Assembly: GCF_002831665.1 (NCBI RefSeq)
Contig: NZ_CP025118.1
Span: 310,001-374,000, forward strand
Length of the DNA: 64,000 nt
Direction: 5' to 3'
Origin: Lacinutrix sp. Bg11-31
Lineage (GTDB): Bacteria; Bacteroidota; Bacteroidia; Flavobacteriales; Flavobacteriaceae
Shown here in pieces: positions 36,222 through 44,945 of this stretch (position 1 is the first letter of the stretch; each line of letters opens with the position of its first letter). Below the pieces are notes generated by a model. That model was not told the origin of the DNA and searched no databases. It was given only the letters and a program-made list of their open reading frames with translations. The translations under genes were made by a program, and so were the position numbers.

Positions 36222-37421
36222 TTAGTCTTGTAATGGTGTTTTTATAGCGTTATCGTCGATAATGAATTCTTGATTATTTTCTATAAGTAATCCTTTTGTT
36301 TTACCTGTAAATTTAATGTCTTCATGGTGAACATCAGTCATGATTACGCTACCATTAAAACCGGTTGATATTTTTTTAACTGGAGTATGACCAATTACTA
36401 TTTTTTCTGAATTATAATATTTTAAAATGGCCTCAAGTTCTGTCTCTTTTATTTTATCATATTGAAACCTAGTCTTAACTAAACCTCTATACCAAAAAGG
36501 ACCTTTTGTACTATAAAGAAAATCAGTCGTTTTATCTTTTGATTTTTTTAAACTGTGAAATTGTAAGCGAACAAGTTTATTTATGTCCTCAAGATCTAAT
36601 TTGTAATCTAGAATTTCAGGGCTTAATCCTGCATGAACAAATAGATAATGGCCAATTTTTTCAATAATATTTTTTGTAGCTAACCATTTACCTAACTCAG
36701 AATTTTTAGAGTATAGATGCTTTACCGCTTCTTTTTGGTCTTCTAGTTGGCTTATTTCCTGTGCAGCTTTTATGTATTTACCAAGATTGTATCTATGGTC
36801 TCCATAAAAATTAAGTATTTCATGGTTTCCTAAAATAAAATGTACAACACCATTCTGTTTTTTTGCTTGATCTTCAAGTTTGTATATTAACCAGAGTACT
36901 TGTGTTACATTTTTACCTCTATCTACAAAGTCGCCTCCTAAAACTAAATGACCATTGCCATAAATCCAGTTATGGTTTTCATCAATTACTTTATTTGCAT
37001 ATAAAAAACTAGAAAAAGCATCATATTTACCTTCAATGTCTGAAATAATAACCATTTTTTCTGGCAGGCTGTAAACTGTTTCAGGAATTGTATATTCATC
37101 TTTTAAAGACAAGTAAAACGCGTTTTTATCTTTATTATCTACTCTTACAACTACCGAATCTCTATTAAAAAATGGAGAGACCGTAAGCCTGTTTTTTGAG
37201 GTAATGGTATACAATAAAGAATCGTTTATTATATAGGGACCATCACTTCCATTAAAGGCTATGGGTTTATTGTTTTTTTGCTTTTCTGCATTATCTACTT
37301 TTTTAGGAACATTAGGAAAAGTAGCTTGTTGGGCATAACTATTAATATGTAAGCTTAAAGCAAAGCAGAGACCTAAAAGGATACAATTTAAATTAATATG
37401 TTTCAAGGCGCTGCTTTTCAT
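36222..37421 (-). CDS. Exported metallophosphatase (calcineurin-like)
   Basis: A 399-residue protein with a signal peptide and a full metallophosphoesterase core: VIISDIEGKYDAF, LGGDFVDRGKN, FILGNHEIL, VHAGLSPEIL and VIGHTPVK. The layout is close to the Shewanella-like protein phosphatases, which act on phosphoprotein substrates. It is predicted periplasmic. It is convergent with the CotH-like kinase gene, so a kinase and phosphatase sit tail to tail with no spacer, which may or may not be meaningful. Confidence 0.88.
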   Translation of the reverse strand: MKSSALKHINLNCILLGLCFALSLHINSYAQQATFPNVPKKVDNAEKQKNNKPIAFNGSDGPYIINDSLLYTITSKNRLTVSPFFNRDSVVVRVDNKDKNAFYLSLKDEYTIPETVYSLPEKMVIISDIEGKYDAFSSFLYANKVIDENHNWIYGNGHLVLGGDFVDRGKNVTQVLWLIYKLEDQAKKQNGVVHFILGNHEILNFYGDHRYNLGKYIKAAQEISQLEDQKEAVKHLYSKNSELGKWLATKNIIEKIGHYLFVHAGLSPEILDYKLDLEDINKLVRLQFHSLKKSKDKTTDFLYSTKGPFWYRGLVKTRFQYDKIKETELEAILKYYNSEKIVIGHTPVKKISTGFNGSVIMTDVHHEDIKFTGKTKGLLIENNQEFIIDDNAIKTPLQD

Positions 37422-37792
37422 TGTTATTGCAAAGATATATTGTCTTTTAATATTGAAGCAAAAATTGTTCCAAGAGTTCTTATTGTATTGTACACATTTA
37501 AAGCGATAGGCTTAGTTAAGTTGTGCTTCAATTAAACTCAAAAATACAACTATAAGGTAATAAAACGGAAGTTGTTTAAGGTATTTAGATACAAATAATC
37601 ATCTAAATTAATAATAATAGAAAGTCTTAGAAAGAATAATATTACAATTAGAGTAATTATACATGTGTTTTCTTACGTATAATTACTTATTTTATTATAT
37701 AATGCTTAAAATCAGTAAAATAGAGTGTTTGGTTTGCAACGTATTAAGTCTTTTTATATATCTTTAAGTGCTATTAATCAACTTTTTATATT
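37422..37792. other. 371-bp spacer between the metallophosphatase and M16 genes
   Basis: The stretch is very AT-rich. It contains the divergent upstream regions of both genes and the promoter element given below. No gene, RNA or repeat array is visible in it. A TTG at 37734 and TATCTTTA at 37759-37766 may be a weak promoter for the M16 gene. Confidence 0.5.
37539..37576 (-). promoter_or_regulatory. Metallophosphatase promoter with shared upstream element
   Basis: On the minus strand AACAACTTCCGTTTT (37562-37576) is followed 15 bases later by TATTTTTG (37539-37546), an exact match to the -7 consensus. The same 15-bp element precedes parA. Confidence 0.55.
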
Positions 37793-40561
37793 ATGAAAAA
37801 CATAAATCAAATTTTAAAAAAGTCCCTAACCTTAATCCTACTATTAGTATTTTCTTTTACTGTACAATCGCAAATAAAAAAAACAGCAAGTGTTGAAGGT
37901 ATTACAGAATATATGCTAGACAATGGTTTAAAAGTACTACTGTTTCCAGATAATTCTGCACAAACAATAACTGTAAATATTACCTATAGAGTAGGTTCTA
38001 GACACGAAGGTTATGGCGAAAAAGGAATGGCGCATTTATTAGAGCATTTGGTGTTTAAAGGTACTCCAAATCACCCAAACATTCCAGAAGAATTAACCTC
38101 ACATGGTGCACGACCAAACGGAACTACTTGGTACGATCGTACTAATTATTTTGAAACCTTTAATGCTACCGAAGAAAATCTGGATTGGGCTTTAGATTTG
38201 GAATCCGATCGCATGCTAAACTCCTTTATAGCCGAAAAAGATCTTCAATCTGAATTTTCTGTGGTACGAAATGAATTTGAAATGAGCGAAAACTCACCTT
38301 CAAGTGTGCTTGTAGATAAAGTAATTAGTTCTGCATATTTATGGCATAACTACGGACAATCTACAATAGGAAATCGCTCAGACATTGAACGTGTGCCTAT
38401 TGAAAACTTAAAAGCATTTTATAAAAAATATTATAGACCAGACAATGCTGTATTAATGGTAACAGGAAAGTTTGAAGAAGCTAATATGTTAGCCAAAGTT
38501 GTAAAAAAGTTTGGTGTACTTAAAAATTCAGGAGCACCTTTAAAAGATGTTCCAACCATAGAACCTGCTCAAGATGGAGAAAAAAGAGTAACATTAAGTC
38601 GCGTTGGAGATTTGCAAATAGTATCTGCTCTTTATCATACTCCAGCAGTATCTCACGAAGATTATGCAGCAATTGCAGTTGCAGAGTTAATACTTGCCGA
38701 TGAGCCTTCTGGAAGATTATATAAAGCATTAGTAAACGAAAAAAAAGCGTCTAGCCTTTGGTCGTTTTCTCCTTTTACAAAAGAACCTGGTTTTATGTAC
38801 ATAAATGTTGATGTGCCTTCAGACAAATCATTAACAGAAGCAGAAACAACCTTGTTATCTTTATTAGATAATTTAGGAAATAATCCTGTAACTGAAACAG
38901 AAGTAAATCGTGGTAAAACTAAGTTTTTAAAACAAGCAGATGATGTTTTTAGAGACTCTGCAAGATTTGGCACCTTTATGAGTGAGTTTATTGGAGCAGG
39001 AGATTGGCGTTTAGCATTTGTTTTGCGTGATCGTGTAGAAAACATGACAGCAGATAAAGTAAATGCAGCAATACAACGCTATTTAATTAAAACCAATAGA
39101 ACGGTTGGTTTATTTATTCCTGAAGAAAAACCTATGCGAGTATCTATAGAACATACAGAAGGTATTGAGGCTTTAGTAACAAACTACAAAGGAAAAGAAA
39201 GCATGGGAGCAGGAGATGTTTTTAATGTGTCTTTCGATAATATTCAAAGCACTTTAAATACAGGAACTTTAAGTAGTAGTCCAATAGCATATGGTTTTAT
39301 TAAAAAGAATAATCGAGGCAAAACAGTAACCGTTTCTTTTACTTCTAGAACAGGAAATGTTAATGATCTCATGAATAAAGGGCTTGCAGCAAGTTATACC
39401 GCAAAAATGTTGAATAAAGGAACAAAAAGTAAATCTAGACAAGCTATTGAAGATAAATTAAGTGCTATTAAATCTTCGATTAGTTTTAGTGGTTCTAATG
39501 GGAAAATAACTGCTAATCTTACAAGTACAGAAGAAAATCTTACAGAAGCCTTATCCTTAATGGTAGATATGTTAAAGAATCCGTTGTTTGATGCTACAGA
39601 ACTAGATAAGCTTAAAACTGAAGATTTGGCAGCTATAGAGCAAAACAAAACAGATCCACAGTTTTTAGCGATTAGAGAAATGGGACTATTAAACCAGTAT
39701 TATAAAAAAGGACATCCACTTTATAATTGGACAATAGATGAAGAGGTTGCAGCAATAAATGCAGTTTCAGTTAAAGAGCTTCAAGCGTATTATAATAATT
39801 TTTATGGAATCTCCAATAACGCAACTTTAGTTGCTATTGGTAATATAGACGAGCAGGCTTTAAAAAGCTATTTTGATAATGCGTTTAAAGACTTTAAGTC
39901 TAATTTACCTTACACAGTTATTAGCGATAAGCATCAAAAAAATAAATCAGCAAACCAAAAAATTAAAACACCAGATAAAAAGAATGCCATCTCTTTTGGA
40001 ACCTTACCAATAGAAACTAGTAAATATGACGACGATTATGCTGCATTACAAATGGCTGGCGAAATTTTAGGTGGTGGTTTTATAAGTTCTAGAATAGCAA
40101 ACCGTTTGCGCCAACAAGATGGTGTAAGTTATGGAGCAGGAGCAAGAGTAAATGTAGATAATAATAAAAACGATAACAATTCTGCAGCTATGGTTTATGC
40201 TATTTATGCACCAGAAAATGCAGAAAAAGTACAACTAGGTTTTAGAGAGGAAATCGCTCGTTTTATTAAAGATGGTATTACTCAAGAAGAACTTAAAACA
40301 GCTGTAGATGGCTGGATTCAAGGACAAAGTGTTGCTAGAGCAAAAGATAACGAGTTATCTGGTGTTATTAGTAACAACATGTATTACGATAGAGATTTAA
40401 GTTTTCAACAAAATATTGAAGCTAAAGTAAGTAGTCTTACCGTTGCAGATGTTAATAAGGCAATTAAAAAACACTTTAAAACATTTGATGAATGGACCGT
40501 TGTAAACGCTGGAGATTTCGAAAATTTTGAAATTAAAAAAGAAGCTAAAAAAGTAGATTAG
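37793..40561 (+). CDS. Exported M16 zinc peptidase, two-domain
   Basis: The 922-residue pitrilysin-like protein has a signal peptide (LLLVFSFTVQSQ). The inverted zinc motif HLLEH lies at residues 81-85, with downstream Glu residues. The C-terminal half repeats the fold without the motif (for example FGTLPIETSKYDDDYAALQM and GGGFISSRIANRLRQQDG), as usual for two-chain-like M16 enzymes. It should degrade peptides in the periplasm. The gene is monocistronic. Confidence 0.93.
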   Translation: MKNINQILKKSLTLILLLVFSFTVQSQIKKTASVEGITEYMLDNGLKVLLFPDNSAQTITVNITYRVGSRHEGYGEKGMAHLLEHLVFKGTPNHPNIPEELTSHGARPNGTTWYDRTNYFETFNATEENLDWALDLESDRMLNSFIAEKDLQSEFSVVRNEFEMSENSPSSVLVDKVISSAYLWHNYGQSTIGNRSDIERVPIENLKAFYKKYYRPDNAVLMVTGKFEEANMLAKVVKKFGVLKNSGAPLKDVPTIEPAQDGEKRVTLSRVGDLQIVSALYHTPAVSHEDYAAIAVAELILADEPSGRLYKALVNEKKASSLWSFSPFTKEPGFMYINVDVPSDKSLTEAETTLLSLLDNLGNNPVTETEVNRGKTKFLKQADDVFRDSARFGTFMSEFIGAGDWRLAFVLRDRVENMTADKVNAAIQRYLIKTNRTVGLFIPEEKPMRVSIEHTEGIEALVTNYKGKESMGAGDVFNVSFDNIQSTLNTGTLSSSPIAYGFIKKNNRGKTVTVSFTSRTGNVNDLMNKGLAASYTAKMLNKGTKSKSRQAIEDKLSAIKSSISFSGSNGKITANLTSTEENLTEALSLMVDMLKNPLFDATELDKLKTEDLAAIEQNKTDPQFLAIREMGLLNQYYKKGHPLYNWTIDEEVAAINAVSVKELQAYYNNFYGISNNATLVAIGNIDEQALKSYFDNAFKDFKSNLPYTVISDKHQKNKSANQKIKTPDKKNAISFGTLPIETSKYDDDYAALQMAGEILGGGFISSRIANRLRQQDGVSYGAGARVNVDNNKNDNNSAAMVYAIYAPENAEKVQLGFREEIARFIKDGITQEELKTAVDGWIQGQSVARAKDNELSGVISNNMYYDRDLSFQQNIEAKVSSLTVADVNKAIKKHFKTFDEWTVVNAGDFENFEIKKEAKKVD

Positions 40562-40583
40562 TTTTTAAGAAGTTTTAAAACAT

Positions 40584-40624
40584 AAAACTTGCCAATTAGT
40601 AATTATTCTAGTTGGCAAGTTTTT
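40584..40624. terminator. Bidirectional terminator between M16 and RidA genes
   Basis: AAAACTTGCCAA (40584-40595) pairs with TTGGCAAGTTTT (40612-40623) over twelve bases, and the flanking A and T runs allow use in both directions between convergent genes. Confidence 0.92.
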
Positions 40625-40641
40625 GTTTATAAGGTTTTAGA

Positions 40642-41160
40642 TTATTCAGGTTTATGTACTTCTAATTCTATTTCAATCATAAATTCTGGCATGGCTAATT
40701 CTTTAACTCCAAGCCAAGAACCTGTTGGAAATTGCTTTTTGTAAATTTCATTTCTGTAAGCTGCATTTTCAAGAAACAATGCCATATTGGTTGTAAAAAT
40801 ATTTTCTGCAATTACGTCATCAAATGTGCAACCATAGTGTTTTAGTATTTTTTCTAAATCTGCATAACAATTTTTCATTTGTTGTCCTAAATCGCCAATT
40901 GCAGTTGGATTGCCTTCATTATCCATACTTACAGCACCAGAAATTTTAATGTCGTTTCCAATTTTTATAGCATGCGAATAGCCATATGCTTTTTCCACTT
41001 CTGGTCTAAGTAAAAAGTATTCAGGTTTTTCAGATTTAACAACTACTTCTTTCTCAATAGCTTTGGTTAATCCTTTTTCCTTTTGCTCGCAACTTTGAAT
41101 TGTGAAAAATAATGTAATAAATATCGTAATTAAAGTGAGTTGATTGGTTGACTTTTTCAT
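40642..41160 (-). CDS. RidA-family lipoprotein
   Basis: About 172 residues from the ATG at 41160, which opens a signal peptide with the lipobox TIQSCEQ. The mature domain is of the RidA/YjgF/UK114 type (GYSHAIKIGNDIKISGAVS, MKNCYADLEKILKHYGC, FMIEIELEVHKP). RidA proteins hydrolyse reactive enamines, usually in the cytosol; an envelope lipoprotein version is less usual. A longer frame to 41214 adds codons before the signal peptide and is not used. Confidence 0.85.
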   Translation of the reverse strand: MKKSTNQLTLITIFITLFFTIQSCEQKEKGLTKAIEKEVVVKSEKPEYFLLRPEVEKAYGYSHAIKIGNDIKISGAVSMDNEGNPTAIGDLGQQMKNCYADLEKILKHYGCTFDDVIAENIFTTNMALFLENAAYRNEIYKKQFPTGSWLGVKELAMPEFMIEIELEVHKPE

Positions 41161-41230
41161 AATTATATTGATTTTTAGACCTACTTTATTCGGTTTTCCG
41201 TTTATTATTAACACGTTTGGTTATTCTAAA

Positions 41231-41638
41231 TCACTTTTCAGAATCTGCTAACTTCTTAGTATCAACATACTGTTGAAATGTAGTAATTTTTCCTTCAGCA
41301 TTAAGCGTCCATAAATGTGCAGCTTGAGCATTATAGCTTTTTCCAGTTGTTTTTACTTTACCATCATATCTTAGAGTCGCTAAAACCATGTTATCACTCA
41401 TGCCATGGACTTTTACATCTTGCAAGCCAAAGTGTTCGTGGTTTGCTCCAAGACGTGCAAATACGCCTTCTAAAATTGAATTTGGACCAACGTAAGGATT
41501 TCCATCTGCAAGCGCATTACTTTCAGCTTCGTTCCATTCAATTTCAGGATGCATTAACCCTAAAACCGTTGGCATATCTCCAGTTGAAAAACCGTTGTAT
41601 AAAGCCTTAATCGTTTTAATGTTGTTTTCTGTTGTCAT
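41231..41638 (-). CDS. NTF2-like (SnoaL/ketosteroid isomerase) protein
   Basis: The 135-residue soluble protein has the NTF2-like pattern: IKALYNGFSTGDMPTVLGLM and HPEIEWNEAES at the N-terminus, then AHLWTLNAEGKITTFQQYVD at the C-terminus. Such proteins bind or convert small hydrophobic molecules. It lies 70 bases upstream of the RidA-like gene, in the same direction. The spacer behind it, 41639-41862, shows nothing recognisable. Confidence 0.85.
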   Translation of the reverse strand: MTTENNIKTIKALYNGFSTGDMPTVLGLMHPEIEWNEAESNALADGNPYVGPNSILEGVFARLGANHEHFGLQDVKVHGMSDNMVLATLRYDGKVKTTGKSYNAQAAHLWTLNAEGKITTFQQYVDTKKLADSEK

Positions 41639-41862
41639 AATTTTATATTTAATGAGTTATCAATTTTTTAATATGTTCTATTAAAATGTATGGCCTTTAT
41701 TTGGGATAACTAAACATAAAACGCAACGTGTGTTGTAGTAGTTTTGTTTCTTATTTGTTTTAAAAGAGTAGGTTATGTGAAACTAAGTTAGTAATTATTT
41801 GCCAAAAAAACACCTTGCTTTTGCAAAGTATTTTAAATTCTATTTGTTATATACTGTATTTG

Positions 41863-42222
41863 TTAATCTTGATAAGGCTGAATATTTAATAGTTCTTTCA
41901 TCTTGATAAAAATTATTTCTTCATTACCATAATTACGATTAGTTTTGATTTGTAATGAATAGAATAGTTTTTTTTCTTTGTTTTGGATCCATTTCAGCGA
42001 TAATCTATTCGACCGATCACCATAATTTGTTTTAGTATTATTTAGTTTTCCAGAACCGAATGCATTAGTTGCTATTGAATGTAATACAGCGTATTTTCCT
42101 TCTGTTTCTTTTCCTTTAGCGTAGGCGATAATTTCAAACGTAATTAACCCTGAAATGGGCCCAATTAAAGTTTGCCATTTGCCATTTGCAGGGAGTTTAA
42201 TGTGCGAATAGTCTTTTTCCAT
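41863..42222 (-). CDS. Small cytosolic protein of unknown function
   Basis: The 119-residue protein, without signal peptide or membrane helix, has a beta-rich pattern: WQTLIGPISGLITFEIIAYA, SIATNAFGSGKLNNT and SLKWIQNKEKKLFYSLQIK. I do not recognise a family, though the style recalls receptor-binding tips of phage-type fibres. It stands alone between the NTF2-like gene and an intergenic palindromic repeat. Confidence 0.55.
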   Translation of the reverse strand: MEKDYSHIKLPANGKWQTLIGPISGLITFEIIAYAKGKETEGKYAVLHSIATNAFGSGKLNNTKTNYGDRSNRLSLKWIQNKEKKLFYSLQIKTNRNYGNEEIIFIKMKELLNIQPYQD

Positions 42223-42230
42223 TTATTGCA

Positions 42231-42360
42231 GATAACGTGTTCATTTGTTATTAGTTAAGTAACTAATTTAGGAAATAAAAACCGAATAGAAAATTTGCTA
42301 TAATTTTAGTAAGTAGACTAGAACTAGCAATAGATTATGTACTTTGTTGCTAGTTCGTAT
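42231..42360. repeat. Palindrome-like intergenic repeat, type 1
   Basis: It begins with ATAACGTGTTCATTTG, contains GTAACTAATTTAGG and ends with AACTAGCAATAGATTATGTA. The same order of blocks appears at 45748 and 46988. Matching blocks read CAACTAAATTAGTAAA and TAGTACTAGCAATTAATTAT in the clearest copy. Confidence 0.55.
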
Positions 42361-42361
42361 T

Positions 42362-42847
42362 TTATTTTTTCCGCTTATAGTGATTCTGTGTTATTTGATT
42401 CAGATAGTTTTTTGTTCCAATCAGTTCAAAATTCAGTTCGTTTGGCAGTTCCGTAAATAAGGAAGAACCACCACCCAATAAAATTGGTATTGTAGTAAGA
42501 ACCATTTCATCAATAAAGTCCTCTTTTAAAAAATCCCTTATTGTAGTTCTTCCATCTATGCAAAGGTGATAAAATGCTTTTTCTTTATGGCTTTCAGGTA
42601 TTTCTTTTAGTTTATTACTCAACACAAAAACAGGCTTATCATATGGCCATTCAACATCAAATCTAAGTACGGTTTCAAATGTTGTTCATCCCATAACAAG
42701 TGCGTCAATTCTAGTGTTGAACTCCACGTATCCCATATCGTCATTATCTGGATTTGGGATAGTATATAGCCAATCAATTCTGTCATTTTTGTCAGCAATA
42801 TATCCATCTAAACTTGTAGCGATAAATACGCTATTCTTTTTGTACAT
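42362..42847 (-). pseudogene. Dihydrofolate-reductase-family (RibD C-terminal) gene with one internal stop
   Basis: From the ATG at 42847 the frame gives MYKKNSVFIATSLDGYIADK and IDALVMG, then TGA at 42686-42688. It continues in the same frame with TTFETVLRFDVEWPYDKPVF and LLGGGSSLFTELPNELNFEL to the stop at 42362. The family has Arg at the interrupted position (MGRxTFE), so a single CGA-to-TGA or AGA-to-TGA change explains the break. The rest of the roughly 161-codon frame is undamaged. Family members reduce folate-like or pteridine-like substrates with NADPH. Confidence 0.85.
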
Positions 42848-42967
42848 TGTTCTTTCGTTATTTTTCTATAAAATCTTATCAAGTTATTCGTGTTTCAATT
42901 CTTCAATTAATGTTTTTGTATCAGACCTTGCGCTTATCAAAAGTTCATAATGACCAAGTGCAAAATA

Positions 42968-43612
42968 TTATCTTAGTGTAATAGCATTCATTAATGCTAA
43001 TTTATTTTCATCTTTTGAAATAACACTTTTAGAGATCTCTTGAATATCAGTTTCGTAGTTAGGTGTTACTAAATGACCTGGAAATTTTGATAAGTTTTTG
43101 CCAAATGTTTCAAACAGATTTTCATAATTATAAACAAATTTTAATAAGGCTTCAAAATAATGCTGATCAATTTGTAGAGAATTATTGTTTTGAATAATTT
43201 TTTCAATACGTTCTAATTCTTTATAATAATTTAGAAGTTGGTCTTTATTAGATTGGTTTTTTAAAACACTAATTTTTCCAGAAGAAATTAAATTGGTATG
43301 GGTTGGGTCTGTAATCACAAATGTTTTTCTATTACCTAAGTAACTAGCACGTTTGTAAAAGATACTGTCTAAAGTAAATACATGATCTTTGTTGTAATCT
43401 TCTATTAAATAGCTTGCAGTTTTATAATAAGATTGTTCCGTTTGCATTTGGGCATCAATAGAATTCAACTGCTGGTTGAGGTCTCTAACAATGTTATTTA
43501 GGTATTGTGTTTCAATTTGCTTTTCTTTTTGAGATTGATTCTAATTATTAATTTGCAGAGCAATTAAAATACCTATTACAACTAATACAATTTCACCAAT
43601 AGCATATTTTTT
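42968..43612 (-). pseudogene. 5'-truncated DUF6090 membrane protein gene with internal stop
   Basis: The frame begins near 43612 with KKYAIGEIVLVVIGILIALQ, the membrane helix typical of DUF6090 proteins. It is then broken by TAG at 43541-43543, where the family has Trp (INNWN), and continues to the stop at 42968 with the C-terminal domain. The first about 20 codons are replaced by the 3' end of an IS110-type transposase gene on the opposite strand. If translation began at the ATG at 43468 a 166-residue soluble fragment would be made. Confidence 0.8.
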
Positions 43613-43778
43613 TTATCTGTTTAGCGGTTTTTTATGCTTATATTATCAGAGAAAATTAGCCGAAGGGAAAGATAAAATGCTTGCTATTAATAATGTTAGA
43701 AATAAATTAATAGCAAGAGCTTTTGCGGTTGTTAAAAGAGGAACAGCTTATGTTGTTTTACAACAATATGCAGCATAA
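43611..43778 (+). mobile_element. 3' end of an IS110-family transposase gene (remnant)
   Basis: The frame reads YYQRKLAEGKDKMLAINNVR, then ARAFAVVKRG, and ends at TAA 43776-43778. This is the C-terminal block of IS110-family (DEDD, Transposase_20) recombinases. Only about 50 codons remain. It is inserted in antisense orientation at the broken 5' end of a DUF6090 gene. The sequence to about 43860 may still be IS right-end DNA. Confidence 0.75.
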
Positions 43779-43918
43779 AAAAAACGAAATTTAATTAGGA
43801 TTTGATCTTGGAATACGCCTATGGCTAGTTGCAGATATTGCTAACGGCAACTGTCCGGCCAGTCCCAAGGTAGTTAATTACAAGTGTTTTGTTTTATGAA
43901 ATCCGCTAGCAATTATTT

Positions 43919-43996
43919 AATCAATTTCTCCAATACTATATTTTAAATACTTGGTGGTTTCACCTTCTGTGGAAGGTTTTGAAACAGTTTTATCAT
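43919..43996 (-). pseudogene. 5' remnant of a further DUF6090 gene
   Basis: An ATG at 43996 opens MIKLFQN, matching the family start MIKFFRK. After a frameshift the sequence continues with STEGETTKYLKYSIGEI, then stops. This is the first about 25 codons of a DUF6090 gene on the other side of the IS110 remnant. Because its KYSIGEI codons differ from the KYAIGEI codons at 43590, the two pieces come from different paralogues. Confidence 0.65.
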
Positions 43997-44000
43997 TAAT

Positions 44001-44789
44001 TTATTCGATTTTTTTCAGTTCGTTGTTTATGGAATCATTTAACGTATAGATAGCTTTTAATAAGTGCTTGTACATGTCTATTTTAAATCCAGTATATGCT
44101 ATACTTTCTGCCAAGTCAATTTTAAACGCTCTGTTGTTTTTAAGACCCAAAGTATCTGTTAAAATTAATGTGTTTAAAGTCGTTTCTGCATTGTAATAAT
44201 CTTCGTTATTAAATTCAGTATCTCCCAGTTTGGAAACTTTATTTACATTACTGAAATGTTTTAAAAAATATGGTTTTAGGAATATGTAGGTTTTATAAGG
44301 CTCAAGGTCGTTTTCCACGCGTAACATTACTTTTGAAATATTGTCATAATGATTTGATATTTGTTTTTTGAGTTCTTGGTTAGAGATTATATTGATGTTA
44401 TAATCTTTCAAGTTCGTAAATGAAGATTCATGAAGCGTCAAAAAGATCGGAGTTCCGAGGGCTAATTCATATTTTATAATCTCTTTAGGTTGTAAATCTT
44501 TACTATGTAGATAATTGAGCAATTGTTTTTGCGATGTTTGAAACAATTTATGGTATTTTACATTGTACATAATATCTACAGTATCCAAAAGAATATCTTG
44601 TTGAATGTTTTTAAAATTCTTTATTTCTTGAACTCTATCTTTTTTTGACTCATTCCAATTATTTATGGATAAGGCAATCAAAATTCCAATAACAACCAAA
44701 ACAATTTCGCCAACTGAATAAAGTAAATATTTACTGAATTTGTTTTCAGTTAGCATTTTTTGTCTAATTTTTCTAAAGAATTTTATCAT
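44001..44789 (-). CDS. DUF6090 membrane protein
   Basis: The 262-residue protein begins with MIKFFRKIRQ and has one membrane helix (EIVLVVIGILIALSINNW, about residues 28-46), followed by a helical domain of about 210 residues on the periplasmic side. The family is frequent in Flavobacteriia, often in tandem, and has no known function. It is the first of two intact copies here; two more are decayed just downstream. Confidence 0.85.
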   Translation of the reverse strand: MIKFFRKIRQKMLTENKFSKYLLYSVGEIVLVVIGILIALSINNWNESKKDRVQEIKNFKNIQQDILLDTVDIMYNVKYHKLFQTSQKQLLNYLHSKDLQPKEIIKYELALGTPIFLTLHESSFTNLKDYNINIISNQELKKQISNHYDNISKVMLRVENDLEPYKTYIFLKPYFLKHFSNVNKVSKLGDTEFNNEDYYNAETTLNTLILTDTLGLKNNRAFKIDLAESIAYTGFKIDMYKHLLKAIYTLNDSINNELKKIE

Positions 44790-44814
44790 TGGTTAGTGGT
44801 TTGTCATAATGAAG

Positions 44815-44945
44815 CATAACGTGTTTGTTTATGAAACGTAGTGCAGAAAAATGGCAGTTTCGTTTCGGATTAGCACAAGCCAAATTTTTAAATTTGCGAC
44901 TTCGTAAAATGTCCGAACTTTCGTTTTAGAAACAACTCGCACTAT
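44815..44945. repeat. Palindrome-like intergenic repeat, type 2
   Basis: Starts AACGTGTTTGTTTATGAAAC and contains TTCGGATTAGCACAAGCC, both of which return in the copy at 50222 with few changes. The end reads CACTATGTTTTATATACG, giving an outer inverted repeat with the start. Confidence 0.6.

Noticed and set aside
33730..37792. parS sites near parA/parB
   Set aside because: No sequence close to TGTTTCACGTGAAACA was found in the spacers I read.
42619..42807. A 62-codon frame and a second 87-codon frame in the reductase region
   Set aside because: The first is an out-of-frame shadow. The second is only the part of the reductase frame after the internal TGA; both are explained by the 161-codon pseudogene.
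42714..42950. Plus-strand 78-codon frame opposite the reductase pseudogene
   Set aside because: Shadow of the minus-strand frame with no independent support.
43590..43945. A target-site duplication around the IS110 remnant
   Set aside because: The similar KYAIGEI and KYSIGEI coding stretches differ at several bases and come from paralogous genes; IS110 elements also do not usually make such duplications.
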